In this document: piece by piece, positions 42,364-51,703 of the stretch
Position numbering within the stretch: the stretch's first letter is position 1
Layout: each line of letters begins with the position of its first letter
Source: Turicibacter sp.
GTDB taxonomy: Bacteria > Bacillota_I > Bacilli_A > MOL361 > Turicibacteraceae
Assembly (NCBI GenBank): GCA_009780245.1
Contig: WRAJ01000003.1
Location: forward strand, 1-64,000
Direction: 5' to 3'
Length of the DNA: 64,000 nucleotides
Program-made: the position numbers and the translations under genes
The notes under the pieces: model-generated
The model's input: the letters and a program-made list of their open reading frames with translations, nothing else
Databases searched by the model: none
What the model was told of the DNA's origin: nothing

Positions 42364-43334
42364 TATTTAACGCCTCCTCTTCTTCTTTGCATTTGATCCA
42401 GTAATACCGCCGCAACAATTAACAGAGCAATCACAATTTCCATAATAAACGAATTGATCCCCAGTAGTGTGCCACCTTGTCTCAGTGTGCTCATAATAAT
42501 AGCACCCAAGAAAACACCCGTTATCGAACCTTTCCCACCGCTTAATGAGGCACCACCTACTACAGCGGCAGCAATGGCATCAAGTTCATAGCCTGTTCCC
42601 GTGGTTGGTGCTGCGTTAGATAAACGCGATGTAATTAAAATCCCAGCAATCGCACACATGACAGCAGAGAAAATATAAGTGCCGTATACCGTTAATCGCG
42701 TGTTAATGCCTGAAAGTCTCGCTGACTCTTCGTTGCTTCCGAAGGCATAAACGTTACGTCCAAATACGGTTTTCTTTGCAACAAACCATGCGATAATCGT
42801 CAGTGTGATCCACACCACTGCAAGCAAGGGAACACCAAATACTTCCGCACGCGCAATGCCAAGAAAACTCTCAGGGAAACCTGAAATCATTCGCGCATTT
42901 GTCATTAGCATCAGCATCGCACGAACGAGTGACATCATCCCCATTGTTGCAATAAACGGCGGCACTTTACCGTCGTAAATGAGGACACCGTTCACTAAGC
43001 CAATCGCTGCACAAGCAACAATGGCGATGAGAATCGCAACGACCACATTAACATTGTTTGTCAACAACAAGGCGGTTACCGTCCCAGAAAATCCCAACAC
43101 AGAACCAACAGAAAGGTCAATACCCGACGAGATAATAACAAAGACCATTCCCAATGCTACAATCCCATAAATGGAAGTTTGTCTAAGCAGATTCATAAGG
43201 TTGGAAAATCTAAAAAACACTGGCGATGTCAATCCAAACACAAGGAATAATAACGCAAGTACTCCCAATAGAAACAACTCAGTCTTTCCTCCAACCAGTT
43301 TAATTTTTTTGGTTTGTTTTTCATTCGTACTCAT
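42363..43334 (-). CDS. ribose-type sugar ABC permease (RbsC-like)
   Basis: A 323-residue permease with about ten membrane segments, of the BPD_transp_2 family. FVIISSGIDLSVGSVLGFSGTV and the C-terminal AIAAAVVGGASLSGGKGSITGVFLG are the standard signatures of CUT2 permeases. ATG 43334 has GGAG 8 bases upstream and lies inside the end of the ATPase gene. It works with the ATPase and binding protein encoded upstream. Probably imports a monosaccharide; identity unknown. Confidence 0.9.
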   Translation of the reverse strand: MSTNEKQTKKIKLVGGKTELFLLGVLALLFLVFGLTSPVFFRFSNLMNLLRQTSIYGIVALGMVFVIISSGIDLSVGSVLGFSGTVTALLLTNNVNVVVAILIAIVACAAIGLVNGVLIYDGKVPPFIATMGMMSLVRAMLMLMTNARMISGFPESFLGIARAEVFGVPLLAVVWITLTIIAWFVAKKTVFGRNVYAFGSNEESARLSGINTRLTVYGTYIFSAVMCAIAGILITSRLSNAAPTTGTGYELDAIAAAVVGGASLSGGKGSITGVFLGAIIMSTLRQGGTLLGINSFIMEIVIALLIVAAVLLDQMQRRRGGVK

Positions 43335-44844
43335 CTTTATGACTCCTTTCAAGTTGCATTCCCGACGCTAAGCGCAATACGTTTTCTTCGCTATATTCGC
43401 TTTTATCTAAAATCCCCATTTGCTTACCTTCATGCATGACAAGTAAACGATTAGAAAGACCCATCACTTCTGGTAAATAAGAAGAAATAATAATAATCGT
43501 CTTTCCTTGACTAATCAATTCTTCAAAGACTTTATAAATTTCAACTTTAGCTCCCACATCGACCCCAACCGTTGGTTCATCGAAAATGAAAAGATCACTG
43601 TCTGCCGCTAACCACTTACCAATCACGACTTTTTGTTGGTTTCCACCGGAAAGGTTCTTAGCTATTTGGCTAATACTCGGCGTTTTCGTTTGCAGAATAT
43701 CCACGAATTTTTGTGTGATTTGATCGCCTTTTTTAGTGTTTAACACACCCATTGAAGAAATGTTTTCCACCGAAGCCATGTTTGTGTTGTCAGAGATGCT
43801 TAATTCTAATGCTAACCCCTGCTCTTTTCTATTTTCGGGTAGCAGTGCAATGCCAGCTGAAATGGCTTCTGATGGTGATTTTGCATTGGTCACTTTTCCA
43901 TGGAGCGTGACAGTCCCAGAGTCTCGTGGCTTATCGCCAAAAATGGTATGCACGATTTCCGAACGCCCGCTACCAACTAAGCCGAACATCCCAAATATTT
44001 CGCCCTTCTTAACCTCAAAATTGATGTCTGCAAACTCACCTGCTCGTGATAAGTTTTCGACTTTTAATGCGGTGTCTCCCAGCTCGATGTGCTTGATGTT
44101 ATACATGTCTTCTAGTTTTCGTCCCACCATCATGGCAATTAAATCGTCTTCGTTGACACTTTCAGTCGGAACGGTGCCGACTAATTCGCCGTCTTTTAAT
44201 ACTGTAATCCGATCGCTGATTTGGAAAATTTCTTCCATGCGATGCGAGATGTATACAATCGCCACGTTTTTCTCTTTGAGCATTTGAATGATTCGAAACA
44301 ATTCTTCCGTCTCTTCAGTGGTTAACTGGGCAGTCGGTTCATCAAAAATCACAAACTTTGCTTTTTGATGCAGGACCTTTCCAATTGCCACCATTTCTTG
44401 TTTTGCAATCGTTAAATTAGAAATAATCTCAGTCGCTTCAACGTCTACACCAATCGAAGACATGATGTGATTGGTCTCCGTATTGATGGCTTTATGGTCC
44501 ACAATACCAAATTTATTTCTCGGTAATTTCCCCATAAACATGTTTTCGGCCACGGATAAATGTTGCGCAAAATTAATGTCCTGATACACTGCACTCAAAC
44601 CTAAACTTTGAGCATGAAGCGGATTTTTAACCTCAACACGCTCACCCTCCACAACAATTTCACCCTCGGTTTTTTGATGCACACCCATCAAAATCTTAAT
44701 CAACGTCGACTTCCCAGCCCCGTTCTCTCCTACCAAAGCGTGAACTTCTCCAGCACGAACATCAAAATCAACGTTATGAAGAGCCCTAACACCTGGAAAA
44801 AGCTTGGTTATTCCAGTCATTTTTACAATTTCTTGATGGTCCAT
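43321..44844 (-). CDS. ribose-type sugar ABC ATPase with two nucleotide-binding domains (RbsA-like)
   Basis: About 507 residues with two fused ABC domains. The first has Walker A GENGAGKSTLIKIL and Walker B VIFDEPTAQLT. The second has the usual degenerate Walker A GLVGSGRSEIVHTI, signature LSGGNQQKV and Walker B FIFDEPTVGVD. This is the CUT2 arrangement. AGGTGG is 8 bases before ATG 44844 (ATG 44850 is the alternative). A 315-base gap holding a large palindromic repeat separates it from the binding-protein gene. Confidence 0.92.
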   Translation of the reverse strand: MDHQEIVKMTGITKLFPGVRALHNVDFDVRAGEVHALVGENGAGKSTLIKILMGVHQKTEGEIVVEGERVEVKNPLHAQSLGLSAVYQDINFAQHLSVAENMFMGKLPRNKFGIVDHKAINTETNHIMSSIGVDVEATEIISNLTIAKQEMVAIGKVLHQKAKFVIFDEPTAQLTTEETEELFRIIQMLKEKNVAIVYISHRMEEIFQISDRITVLKDGELVGTVPTESVNEDDLIAMMVGRKLEDMYNIKHIELGDTALKVENLSRAGEFADINFEVKKGEIFGMFGLVGSGRSEIVHTIFGDKPRDSGTVTLHGKVTNAKSPSEAISAGIALLPENRKEQGLALELSISDNTNMASVENISSMGVLNTKKGDQITQKFVDILQTKTPSISQIAKNLSGGNQQKVVIGKWLAADSDLFIFDEPTVGVDVGAKVEIYKVFEELISQGKTIIIISSYLPEVMGLSNRLLVMHEGKQMGILDKSEYSEENVLRLASGMQLERSHKDEYE

Positions 44845-44911
44845 TTTCATCGCCACCTTTTAAATTTTTTAATAATATCATAAACATCCACCAAACCAAC
44901 CCCACATATCC

Positions 44912-45066
44912 ATTTATTTTTTGGTGTTAAGGTTCGCGAAGCAGGTTCTTAACACCAAAAAATAAATCCAGTAAGCCAAAAGGCGCGGTAGCTCCAAAGC
45001 ACCAAACACACGCAATGACTTAAAAAACATCAAGAGTCTCCTCAACCTGATCACCGAAAGGGCGCC
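44912..45066. repeat. dispersed palindromic repeat, copy A (155 bp)
   Basis: It begins with perfect 20-bp arms (44912-44931 and 44948-44967) around a 16-base loop containing TTCGCGAAGC. CCAGTAAGCCAAAAGGC and GCGGTAGCT follow, and the copy ends with TGATCACCGAAAGGGCGC. The same ordered blocks occur in copy B at 47240-47471. Copy A lacks an internal stretch of about 75 bases present in B. Confidence 0.85.
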
Positions 45067-45116
45067 CATCCTCTAAACAGTTTAACGAGCACACCAAACA
45101 AAAACAAAATTTTACA

Positions 45117-45150
45117 AAAATAGCTGACCAATATCAAGGCCAGCTATTTC
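45117..45150 (-). terminator. hairpin terminator after the binding-protein gene
   Basis: On the minus strand AAATAGCTGGCC pairs with GGTCAGCTATTT, followed by TTG, 20 bases beyond the stop. Partial termination here would keep the binding protein in excess over its membrane partners. Confidence 0.75.
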
Positions 45151-45171
45151 AGCTTTTAATTTACACCAATC

Positions 45172-46179
45172 CTACTGCACAATGTGCTGAGATAGTAGCT
45201 CTTGAATATCATCATCGTTGATATTTTCAATCGTAACGACATTTACAGGCACAGCAACCGAAGGAATTAATTCCTCTCCGTTAATCGCTCTGATCACATC
45301 AAGAACGCCATTGAATCCCATTCCCCATGGATCTTGAACAACCATACCAGTTAGATTTCCAGCATGAATCGCATCCACTTGTTGCTGATTAGCATCGAAT
45401 GCAAACGTGATAATATCCTGACGGCCTGTGTCCTCAATCGCTAACGCCATACCAACACCCATGTGGTTATTGTCTCCGAAGATACCAATCAAGTCGTCGT
45501 TAGCATTAATCAAGTTAATGGCAATGTCAGTCGCACGCGCAATGTCATTATCCGCGTACTGCGTTTCTAACACGTTAATGTCCGGTACTAAGTAAGTGAT
45601 TCTGTCGATGAATCCATTTGTACGAGCCACGTTCACTCCCGCTCCAGCTACTGCAGAAATAACGACTACTGACTGTCCTGATGGATCAATACCTGCTGCT
45701 TCCCACTCTGCTACCATTAAATCAGCCGTTTCACCAGCCGCTAATGCGTGGTCTGTTGCTAAGAACGTCGAAACATACTCAGATGGAATGTACTCATCTA
45801 GTGCGACGACAGGAATCCCACGCGCAACAGAATCTGCTACTGCATTCACTACCGTTTCACCGGAAGTTGCAGCGATGACGATGCCATCTGGTCCCGCTTC
45901 AATTGAGTTTTCGAAAATGGTTACCTGTTGCGCAATATCCATTTCGCTTGGTGGGCCATCAATGGTTACATTGATTCGACCATCACTTTGTTCTGCTGCT
46001 GCTAGAGCGCCAGATGCTAATATCTGCCAATAATCAGAATCCGTTGCTTTGATAATAACGGTGATGTTGTAAACTTCGTCACCATCTGCTCCATTGCCGT
46101 TGTCATCATCCGCGCAACCAGCCAAAAACCCTAGGACAAACACAAAGGGAATTAAAAGTAAAAACATTTTCTTTTTCAT
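45172..46179 (-). CDS. sugar-binding lipoprotein (RbsB-like)
   Basis: A 335-residue predicted lipoprotein: LLIPFVFVLGFLAGC with lipobox Cys at residue 22, then an acidic DDDNGNGADGDE linker. The mature part is a type-I periplasmic-binding fold: ITVIIKATDSDYWQILASGALAAAEQ, GIVIAATSGETVVNAV, GIPVVALDEYIPS and GIFGDNNHMGVGMALAIEDT. It should deliver a pentose or hexose to the downstream permease. GAGGAGG lies upstream, and the promoter carries an operator palindrome. Confidence 0.9.
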   Translation of the reverse strand: MKKKMFLLLIPFVFVLGFLAGCADDDNGNGADGDEVYNITVIIKATDSDYWQILASGALAAAEQSDGRINVTIDGPPSEMDIAQQVTIFENSIEAGPDGIVIAATSGETVVNAVADSVARGIPVVALDEYIPSEYVSTFLATDHALAAGETADLMVAEWEAAGIDPSGQSVVVISAVAGAGVNVARTNGFIDRITYLVPDINVLETQYADNDIARATDIAINLINANDDLIGIFGDNNHMGVGMALAIEDTGRQDIITFAFDANQQQVDAIHAGNLTGMVVQDPWGMGFNGVLDVIRAINGEELIPSVAVPVNVVTIENINDDDIQELLSQHIVQ

Positions 46180-46260
46180 TGAATCTTACCTCCTCAAATT
46201 TATTATGCTATTTTTCAATGATATTCAGAAACACATTTAAACATTCTTTGATTCATATTT

Positions 46261-46321
46261 TTGTATACGTATTCATCAAATATTGTAATTACAATAATAA
46301 CACATCGTGCGCAAATGTCAA
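46261..46321 (-). promoter_or_regulatory. regulated promoter of the ribose-type importer
   Basis: On the minus strand TTGACA (46316-46321), 16 bases and TATTAT (46294-46299). A 14-bp perfect palindrome, ATTGTAATTACAAT (46282-46295), overlaps the -10 region. A second partial dyad, TTGTATACGTAT, lies at 46261-46272. The half-site style (TGTAnnTACA, GTATAC) suits GntR or LacI-type regulators. Confidence 0.7.
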
Positions 46322-46458
46322 GATTTTTATTTACAATTGAAGCGTAAAAATCAAGGTTTTGACATTATTATCTTTACCTATCACCAATTACGACCTTAAC
46401 TCTCGGTACATCCTTAAAAAACCGCAATCAATACGATCACGGCTCTTTTCACATCACA

Positions 46459-47169
46459 CTAAATTTCTAAATATTCCTCGCCATTGCTAAAGAAGCGTTC
46501 CTTGATCTCTTCAATAATCGCAATCCCAGAAGACGACCCAACACGTGTCACGCCATTTCTTAACATACTCAAGAACATATCAGCTGTGCGCACACCACCA
46601 GAAGCCTTTACTTGGACCTCTTCTGAAACGTGCTTTCTCATCAATGCCACATCTTCCAACGTTGCACCACCAGTTGCCATTCCCGTCGATGTCTTGATAA
46701 AATCAGGTTTCACCACACTGGCAATTTCACATAGCTTAATCTTCTGCTCATCCGTCAAATAGCAATTCTCAAAAATCACCTTCGAAATCACATCGTGCTT
46801 GCGGCACACCTCAACCACAACTTCCATCTCGCGCTTAATGTAATCCCAATCTCCCTCGCGTGCCTTGCCAATGTGAATCACATAATCAATCTCACTCGCA
46901 CCTATCGAGAGAGCGTTATCCGTCTCAAACGCCTTCGCCTCAATCGAAGTCTGGCCTAATGGAAAGGCAATCGCTGCCCCCACTTTAATGTCTGTGCCAG
47001 CTAAAAACTTCGCACACGTTGGCGATTGTATCTGATTGATTGCCACCATCGCAAAATGATACTGCTTTGCTTCCTCACACAACTTCTCTAAATCGGCAGG
47101 AAGGGCATCTGCCTTCAAATTCGTATGATCAATCATCCGTGCCAATTGATCCAATGTATACTTTGCCAT
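46459..47169 (-). CDS. deoC: deoxyribose-phosphate aldolase (DeoC family)
   Basis: A 236-residue TIM-barrel aldolase. The Schiff-base Lys lies in DFIKTSTGMATGGAT, and the second conserved Lys in VQVKASGGVRT. IDHTNLKADAL near the N-terminus and KVIFENCYL are typical of DeoC. The usual reaction splits 2-deoxyribose 5-phosphate to glyceraldehyde 3-phosphate and acetaldehyde. Here it sits among uronate-type genes rather than nucleoside genes, so it might act on another deoxy-sugar phosphate (inference). AGAGGTG precedes the start. Confidence 0.85.
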   Translation of the reverse strand: MAKYTLDQLARMIDHTNLKADALPADLEKLCEEAKQYHFAMVAINQIQSPTCAKFLAGTDIKVGAAIAFPLGQTSIEAKAFETDNALSIGASEIDYVIHIGKAREGDWDYIKREMEVVVEVCRKHDVISKVIFENCYLTDEQKIKLCEIASVVKPDFIKTSTGMATGGATLEDVALMRKHVSEEVQVKASGGVRTADMFLSMLRNGVTRVGSSSGIAIIEEIKERFFSNGEEYLEI

Positions 47170-47239
47170 CCCAAAACACCTCTAATCCATAATTTAACAT
47201 TATACCCCAGTACACTCACAAAATTCAACATGTACAATC

Positions 47240-47471
47240 ATTTTTGGTGTTGAAGTTTCGCGAAGCGGATTCTTAACACCAAAAATAATTCCAGTAAGCC
47301 AAAAGGCACCACGAGCGGAAAGGTTTCAACTTTCCAAGCTTTGACACTGGCTCAACTAATGCGAATAAAATTCGCAAGTTTCACGGGCGCGCGGTAGCTT
47401 CAATGCATAAAATCAAGCAATCACCTAAATAAACTCAAGAATCGTTCACATCATGATCACCGAAAGGGCGC
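47240..47471. repeat. dispersed palindromic repeat, copy B (232 bp)
   Basis: It shares with copy A the terminal palindrome (TTTTTGGTGTT...AACACCAAAAA), CCAGTAAGCCAAAAGGC, GCGGTAGCT and ATGATCACCGAAAGGGCGC in the same order. It also contains extra hairpins: GGAAAG/CTTTCC (47317-47335) and GCGAAT/ATTCGC (47361-47375). An enclosing CCAGT/ACTGG pair (47291-47350) could form a junction. It lies between the dehydrogenase and deoC genes. The nested helices suggest an RNA or a folded mobile element. Confidence 0.85.
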
Positions 47472-47489
47472 AAAACCCAACACCCCAAC

Positions 47490-48527
47490 CTAAAACCTCA
47501 CAATGCACTTCAACGGTATCTCACGCCTCTCTAGCATCGCAAACGCCTCCAGCACCTCTTCAAACGGCATCACGTGCGAAATATAATCCGCTAACACCAC
47601 ATCCCCACTTCGCAACCACGCCAGCACCTGATCGTGCGCCTCGCCTTCCTCTTTTTTCGAAGGCATTTGCTGAAACACAACGTTCCAATTATAAGGCGCT
47701 TCCGCAAAATCAAGGCTCAATTTCGTTGTGGCAGGGACACCGTAAACACAAACGTCTCCCCGATCGCGAATAAGTTTCAACCCTTCGTTGACCACCGACT
47801 CATGACCGACGGCGTCGATAACAAAGTCGACCCCATTCGGATAAACCTTCCTCACTTCAGCCACAACGTCCACTTCCACACCGTTTAAGTATAACATCGC
47901 CCCATTCTTTAGCGCCACTTCGCGTTTTTCTGCCAAGCGATCGACGACTATCAAATTTTTAACGCCTAGTAGATGCATAAATTTCGTAAACGTCACACCT
48001 ACCGGGCCGCACCCGTATACGACGACCGTACTATCGGTTGTGATCCCGAATGTGCGGATAGAAGCCAGCACTTCGCGCAAGGTGATTAGCATCGCCGAAG
48101 AGGTTGCCTCAATATCAGTTGGTACAACGCTTTGACCCCATGAGAAATGCGTGTCATCGATAAGCCCTGCTGTAGCGCCTGCTTTTGCGTCATAGACCGT
48201 GGCGTACTCTGAGAACGCGCCCCAGCCTGAATCGTGAGCGCCGCTAGCATCGTTGGCAAAAGGCAGCAACACGATGTCGCCTACTTTGTAATTTTCAACC
48301 TTTGCACCGACGGCTTCTACGCGCCCGACGCCTTCGTGACCGAGCATCAACGGGTATTTTTCTAGCCCTTTGAATGTGCCTGCGATGATTTTTGCGTCCG
48401 TGCCGTTACAAATGCCACACGCTACCATTTTGACAAGCGCTTCGTACTCCGTGATGGTTGGCTTTGGAATTTCTGCGATAGCCAATGTTTTGTTTTCTGT
48501 TACGATTAATGATTTCATCCATTCCAT
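47490..48527 (-). CDS. zinc-type alcohol/polyol dehydrogenase
   Basis: A 345-residue medium-chain dehydrogenase. The catalytic zinc ligands fall in VACGICNGTDAKI and LGHEGVGRVE; the NAD site is VVYGCGPVGVTFTKF. The four-cysteine structural zinc lobe is replaced by a short loop (ANDASGAHDSGWG), as in some sorbitol- or threonine-dehydrogenase relatives. GGAGG is 9 bases before ATG. It forms a run with the lactonase and reductase genes upstream, so it may oxidise a hydroxyl of the released sugar. Confidence 0.85.
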   Translation of the reverse strand: MEWMKSLIVTENKTLAIAEIPKPTITEYEALVKMVACGICNGTDAKIIAGTFKGLEKYPLMLGHEGVGRVEAVGAKVENYKVGDIVLLPFANDASGAHDSGWGAFSEYATVYDAKAGATAGLIDDTHFSWGQSVVPTDIEATSSAMLITLREVLASIRTFGITTDSTVVVYGCGPVGVTFTKFMHLLGVKNLIVVDRLAEKREVALKNGAMLYLNGVEVDVVAEVRKVYPNGVDFVIDAVGHESVVNEGLKLIRDRGDVCVYGVPATTKLSLDFAEAPYNWNVVFQQMPSKKEEGEAHDQVLAWLRSGDVVLADYISHVMPFEEVLEAFAMLERREIPLKCIVRF

Positions 48528-48545
48528 GTTATAGGGCCTCCTGAA

Positions 48546-49553
48546 TTACCAATCAAAATCCATGTCTAAATAAGCCAACGTCGCCGGCATTTCATGACCA
48601 GTATTGATCTTATCTGGCCCTGTCACCAAGTCAAAGCACGTCGCCACGATTTTTCCGTCGTAAACGATTGGCTCACCCGGTTGTTCAAGTCCACCGTCAA
48701 AGCCAGATTTATCCGGTGATTGTGCCAGACGCTTCACCTTTTTCCCATCTGGTGACACGCGGACAATGGCATTCTGCGAGAAGTCAGCCATGTATAAATA
48801 GCCTTTGTCGTCAAACGCAATCCCGTCGATCGACTGGCATTCTTCCTGATTTTGTGCCCAGATGACATTGTCTGCCACTGATCCATCTTCGTTGAACGTG
48901 ATTTTGTGAATCGCTGCATCCCCGAAATTACTGATGTACAAATTGCCATCCGTATCGAAAGAAATACCATCCGCTCCGTACTGGACTTCCGGGTGCTCAG
49001 TTATAATGGTTGTTATCATATTAGGGTCATCCAACGTGTTTGTCACTTTAATGTTTTCATCGTTTTCATGAAATTTATACACGCAGCTCATGATTTTATC
49101 TGATGCTACTTTTGTGAGCAAGCTTTGCGTTAAATAAATATGACCGTCTTTGTATTTAACGCCGTTCGGGTGCTCCATGTCGGTCGCGATGACCGTGTGA
49201 CTGATCATCTCGTTGCCACTCATGCGTATTTTTAACATGCGCCCTTTGAACATCAGATCTTCATCACCTGACCACCCTTGATTGTCGCACAAGAAAATGT
49301 CATAAACGTCTTCTTCGATATGATTCATCGCAATTCCCATGTTACGCGCCACCCCCGTTTCCGGATGCACCGGCACGTCAAACCATTTCACTACTTCGCG
49401 CGTGTCTTTCATGATTTTAATGACCACGCCACTTGTTGAAGTATCGGCAAAATTCGGACAAGACACAATGAGGTTACCGTCTTTATCAATGTCCATGCCA
49501 TCCGGTGTGTTGATGTATTCTGGTAAATGTACAAATAACTTTGATTGTTGCAT
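48546..49553 (-). CDS. SMP-30/gluconolactonase-family lactonase
   Basis: A 335-residue beta-propeller protein. Repeated blade motifs contain NG-type loops: TPDGMDIDKDGNLIVSCPNF, HPNGVKYKDGHIYLTQSLL, ADGISFDTDGNLYISNFGD and IDGIAFDDKGYLYMADFSQNAIVRV. These are the metal-coordinating and blade patterns of SMP-30 lactonases. Position between two oxidoreductases suggests it opens a sugar lactone made by one of them. AGGAGG precedes the start. No signal peptide, so cytoplasmic. Confidence 0.82.
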   Translation of the reverse strand: MQQSKLFVHLPEYINTPDGMDIDKDGNLIVSCPNFADTSTSGVVIKIMKDTREVVKWFDVPVHPETGVARNMGIAMNHIEEDVYDIFLCDNQGWSGDEDLMFKGRMLKIRMSGNEMISHTVIATDMEHPNGVKYKDGHIYLTQSLLTKVASDKIMSCVYKFHENDENIKVTNTLDDPNMITTIITEHPEVQYGADGISFDTDGNLYISNFGDAAIHKITFNEDGSVADNVIWAQNQEECQSIDGIAFDDKGYLYMADFSQNAIVRVSPDGKKVKRLAQSPDKSGFDGGLEQPGEPIVYDGKIVATCFDLVTGPDKINTGHEMPATLAYLDMDFDW

Positions 49554-49581
49554 CGTGTGTTCCTCCTATCATTTTTTAAAA

Positions 49582-50550
49582 TTACCAACCATAATTCTCT
49601 GGTGATTCCCCCGGTCCTGGGAAGATACGATCGAGTTCTTCTAAAATATCTGGCGTTAACTCGATCTCTACCGCTTTTAACGTATCTTCAAATTGTGCAA
49701 CCGTCCCTGGTCCTACCATTGGCGATGTGACACGCTCATCTGCTAATAGCCACGCTAATGCCATATGTGCTTCTTTAATCCCAGCTTCTTTACAAAGCTT
49801 GCTGTAAGCTTCAATTTGTTTCATCGTTTGTTCATTTAAACCACCACGCTTTAACGGATCGTTACGGCCTTCATCACCAGCCAGTAAGCCACCGTTCATT
49901 GGACTCCACGGTGTGAAGCCTAATCCCAGCCCTTCAACTGCCGGTAAAAGTTCCATCTCTGGGCGTCGCTCCATTAAATTATACTTGTCTTGCTCAACCA
50001 CTGTCCCGATAAAGTGACGCATTTTCGCCTCACCTTGGTAACGTGCAAGCTGCCAAGCTGGAAAATTACTCGTTCCAACGTAATCAATTAATCCTTGATT
50101 GAATAAACGCTCAAACGCTGGCCACATTTCCTCTGGTGTCACACTGCGATCAATGTGATGCATATAGAAAAGCTCAACGTGATCCGTTTGTAACCTTTTC
50201 AAAGACGCCTCAAAATGACGACGAATTTTATAAATACTTAACCCTGGCTCACTGTTTGGTCCGTCGTTAGGGTCAAACATGTCTTCGTGTACTTTTGTTG
50301 CTAACACAACTTTCTCGCGACGTCCACCACCCTGAGCAAACCATTCGCCCATGATTTTTTCTGTAATTCCTTGATTGTTACTTAAAAAACCGTAGTTGTT
50401 GGCTGTATCAAAGAAATTAACCCCTGCGTCAAGCGCAGCATCCATAATTTTAAACGATTCTTCTTTTGATGTGCCGCTCCCAAAATTCATGGTGCCTAAG
50501 CAGATACGACTAACATTTAAACCTGATCGACCTAATTTTTTATACTTCAT
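49582..50550 (-). CDS. aldo/keto reductase
   Basis: A 322-residue AKR. Catalytic Asp and Tyr are in NFFDTANNYGF, Lys in VLATKVH, and His in VELFYMHHIDR. GRSGLNVSRICLGTMNFG is the conserved start. It differs clearly from the AKR encoded at 41386-42363, so the locus has two separate reductases. It lies between the lactonase and glycoside hydrolase genes in one run of closely spaced genes. NADP-dependent sugar reduction or oxidation is inferred. Confidence 0.85.
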   Translation of the reverse strand: MKYKKLGRSGLNVSRICLGTMNFGSGTSKEESFKIMDAALDAGVNFFDTANNYGFLSNNQGITEKIMGEWFAQGGGRREKVVLATKVHEDMFDPNDGPNSEPGLSIYKIRRHFEASLKRLQTDHVELFYMHHIDRSVTPEEMWPAFERLFNQGLIDYVGTSNFPAWQLARYQGEAKMRHFIGTVVEQDKYNLMERRPEMELLPAVEGLGLGFTPWSPMNGGLLAGDEGRNDPLKRGGLNEQTMKQIEAYSKLCKEAGIKEAHMALAWLLADERVTSPMVGPGTVAQFEDTLKAVEIELTPDILEELDRIFPGPGESPENYGW

Positions 50551-50570
50551 TTTTCGCTGCCTCCGTTATC

Positions 50571-51608
50571 TTAACTAATACCTTCTAAATCTTCGAGATC
50601 AAACGCTTCTTCATCAAGAAAATCATCATCAAACCAGTCCGAATCCAATGCTTCTTCCGGTAAGGCTTCCACTTTCGCTTTTGCTGCATGTGCTAGTAAA
50701 TAGAACGCTTGTGCCTCCGGTGAAATCCCTGATGATATAAAGTGCGGTGCACCGGCTACCTCACGCACAAACCCGTAAATATCGACGTTTTTACTCACCG
50801 CTTCTACACATAGATCTGCAAGTTCTTTCAGTGCTGGCGAGAGCCATCCCGTCATAATCCCACGATAAATACCGTAAGCAAATAGCAACGTTCCCGCACC
50901 ATCCACGTACGATGACGGATCATCTAGCACATCGTGAACCAGTTTATCTTCACGCAAATGCTTCATAAACCCACCTACTAATGTCAAAGCTTTTGCGGTT
51001 AACTCGACTCTCGCTGTGAGATGACTTTCTGGTAGCAAATCAATCACGCGTGCAATACCCGCTAGCGCCCAGCCATTCCCAGTCGCCCAAATCGCATCAC
51101 GTTGAAACATTTGCTTTTCCACATCGTAACGGTGTCCCAACATTTCTTTTTCTTCAATAAATAACCCCTCCCAATACCCATTTATTTGCTTAACCGCTTC
51201 GTCATAGTGACCGGCGGCGGCTAAGAATGGTGGCAACATGTAAATCGAATCCACCCAGAACGATTGATCGTAATTCATGTGATACAAAATCCCATCGTCA
51301 CTGCGAGGCGCTTTTGTCAGGTTGAAATCAAGTAACTGATCCGCTGCTTGTTTCAAGACTTCCATTTGCGTTTTCTTCGCTGCCCAGAGGAGCACTTCCC
51401 CACAAGCTGAAGGATCCGTTTGTGCCACCATATCGCCGATCGAAGCCACTCGGCCATCGTCATGCTGCCGGTAAGCCGCTTCGATTGCAAGCCTAATTGC
51501 CCCTTCCTCATCGCCAAGCTCCCAAAGCGCCTGCATCGCTACCCCTTGCTCCCACGAATGGCGCTGCATCGACAGCATTGCTAATTTAACTTTTTCTAGA
51601 TTTTCCAT
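50571..51608 (-). CDS. glycoside hydrolase family 105/88-type unsaturated glycuronyl hydrolase
   Basis: A 345-residue cytoplasmic (alpha/alpha)6-barrel enzyme. The putative catalytic Asp is in FWVDSIYMLPPFLA, and WATGNGWALAGIARV is the conserved GNGW segment of GH88/GH105 hydrolases such as YteR. These enzymes hydrate and release the unsaturated uronic acid left at the non-reducing end by pectin or rhamnogalacturonan lyases. No signal peptide is present, so substrates must be imported by the adjacent ABC system. AAAGGAG precedes the start. Confidence 0.8.
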   Translation of the reverse strand: MENLEKVKLAMLSMQRHSWEQGVAMQALWELGDEEGAIRLAIEAAYRQHDDGRVASIGDMVAQTDPSACGEVLLWAAKKTQMEVLKQAADQLLDFNLTKAPRSDDGILYHMNYDQSFWVDSIYMLPPFLAAAGHYDEAVKQINGYWEGLFIEEKEMLGHRYDVEKQMFQRDAIWATGNGWALAGIARVIDLLPESHLTARVELTAKALTLVGGFMKHLREDKLVHDVLDDPSSYVDGAGTLLFAYGIYRGIMTGWLSPALKELADLCVEAVSKNVDIYGFVREVAGAPHFISSGISPEAQAFYLLAHAAKAKVEALPEEALDSDWFDDDFLDEEAFDLEDLEGIS

Positions 51609-51703
51609 CGTAACACTCCTTTTATTAGCCTTTTTATCGTGTTAAAGACTTTCAACCTAGGAATGACATCTCCTTAGATCGAAAGTCAAAAATATTTAAA
51701 CGG

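Noticed and set aside
44912-47471. Known riboswitch class (cobalamin, c-di-GMP, TPP) in copies A and B
   Set aside because: I could not match the consensus cores of these classes on either strand.
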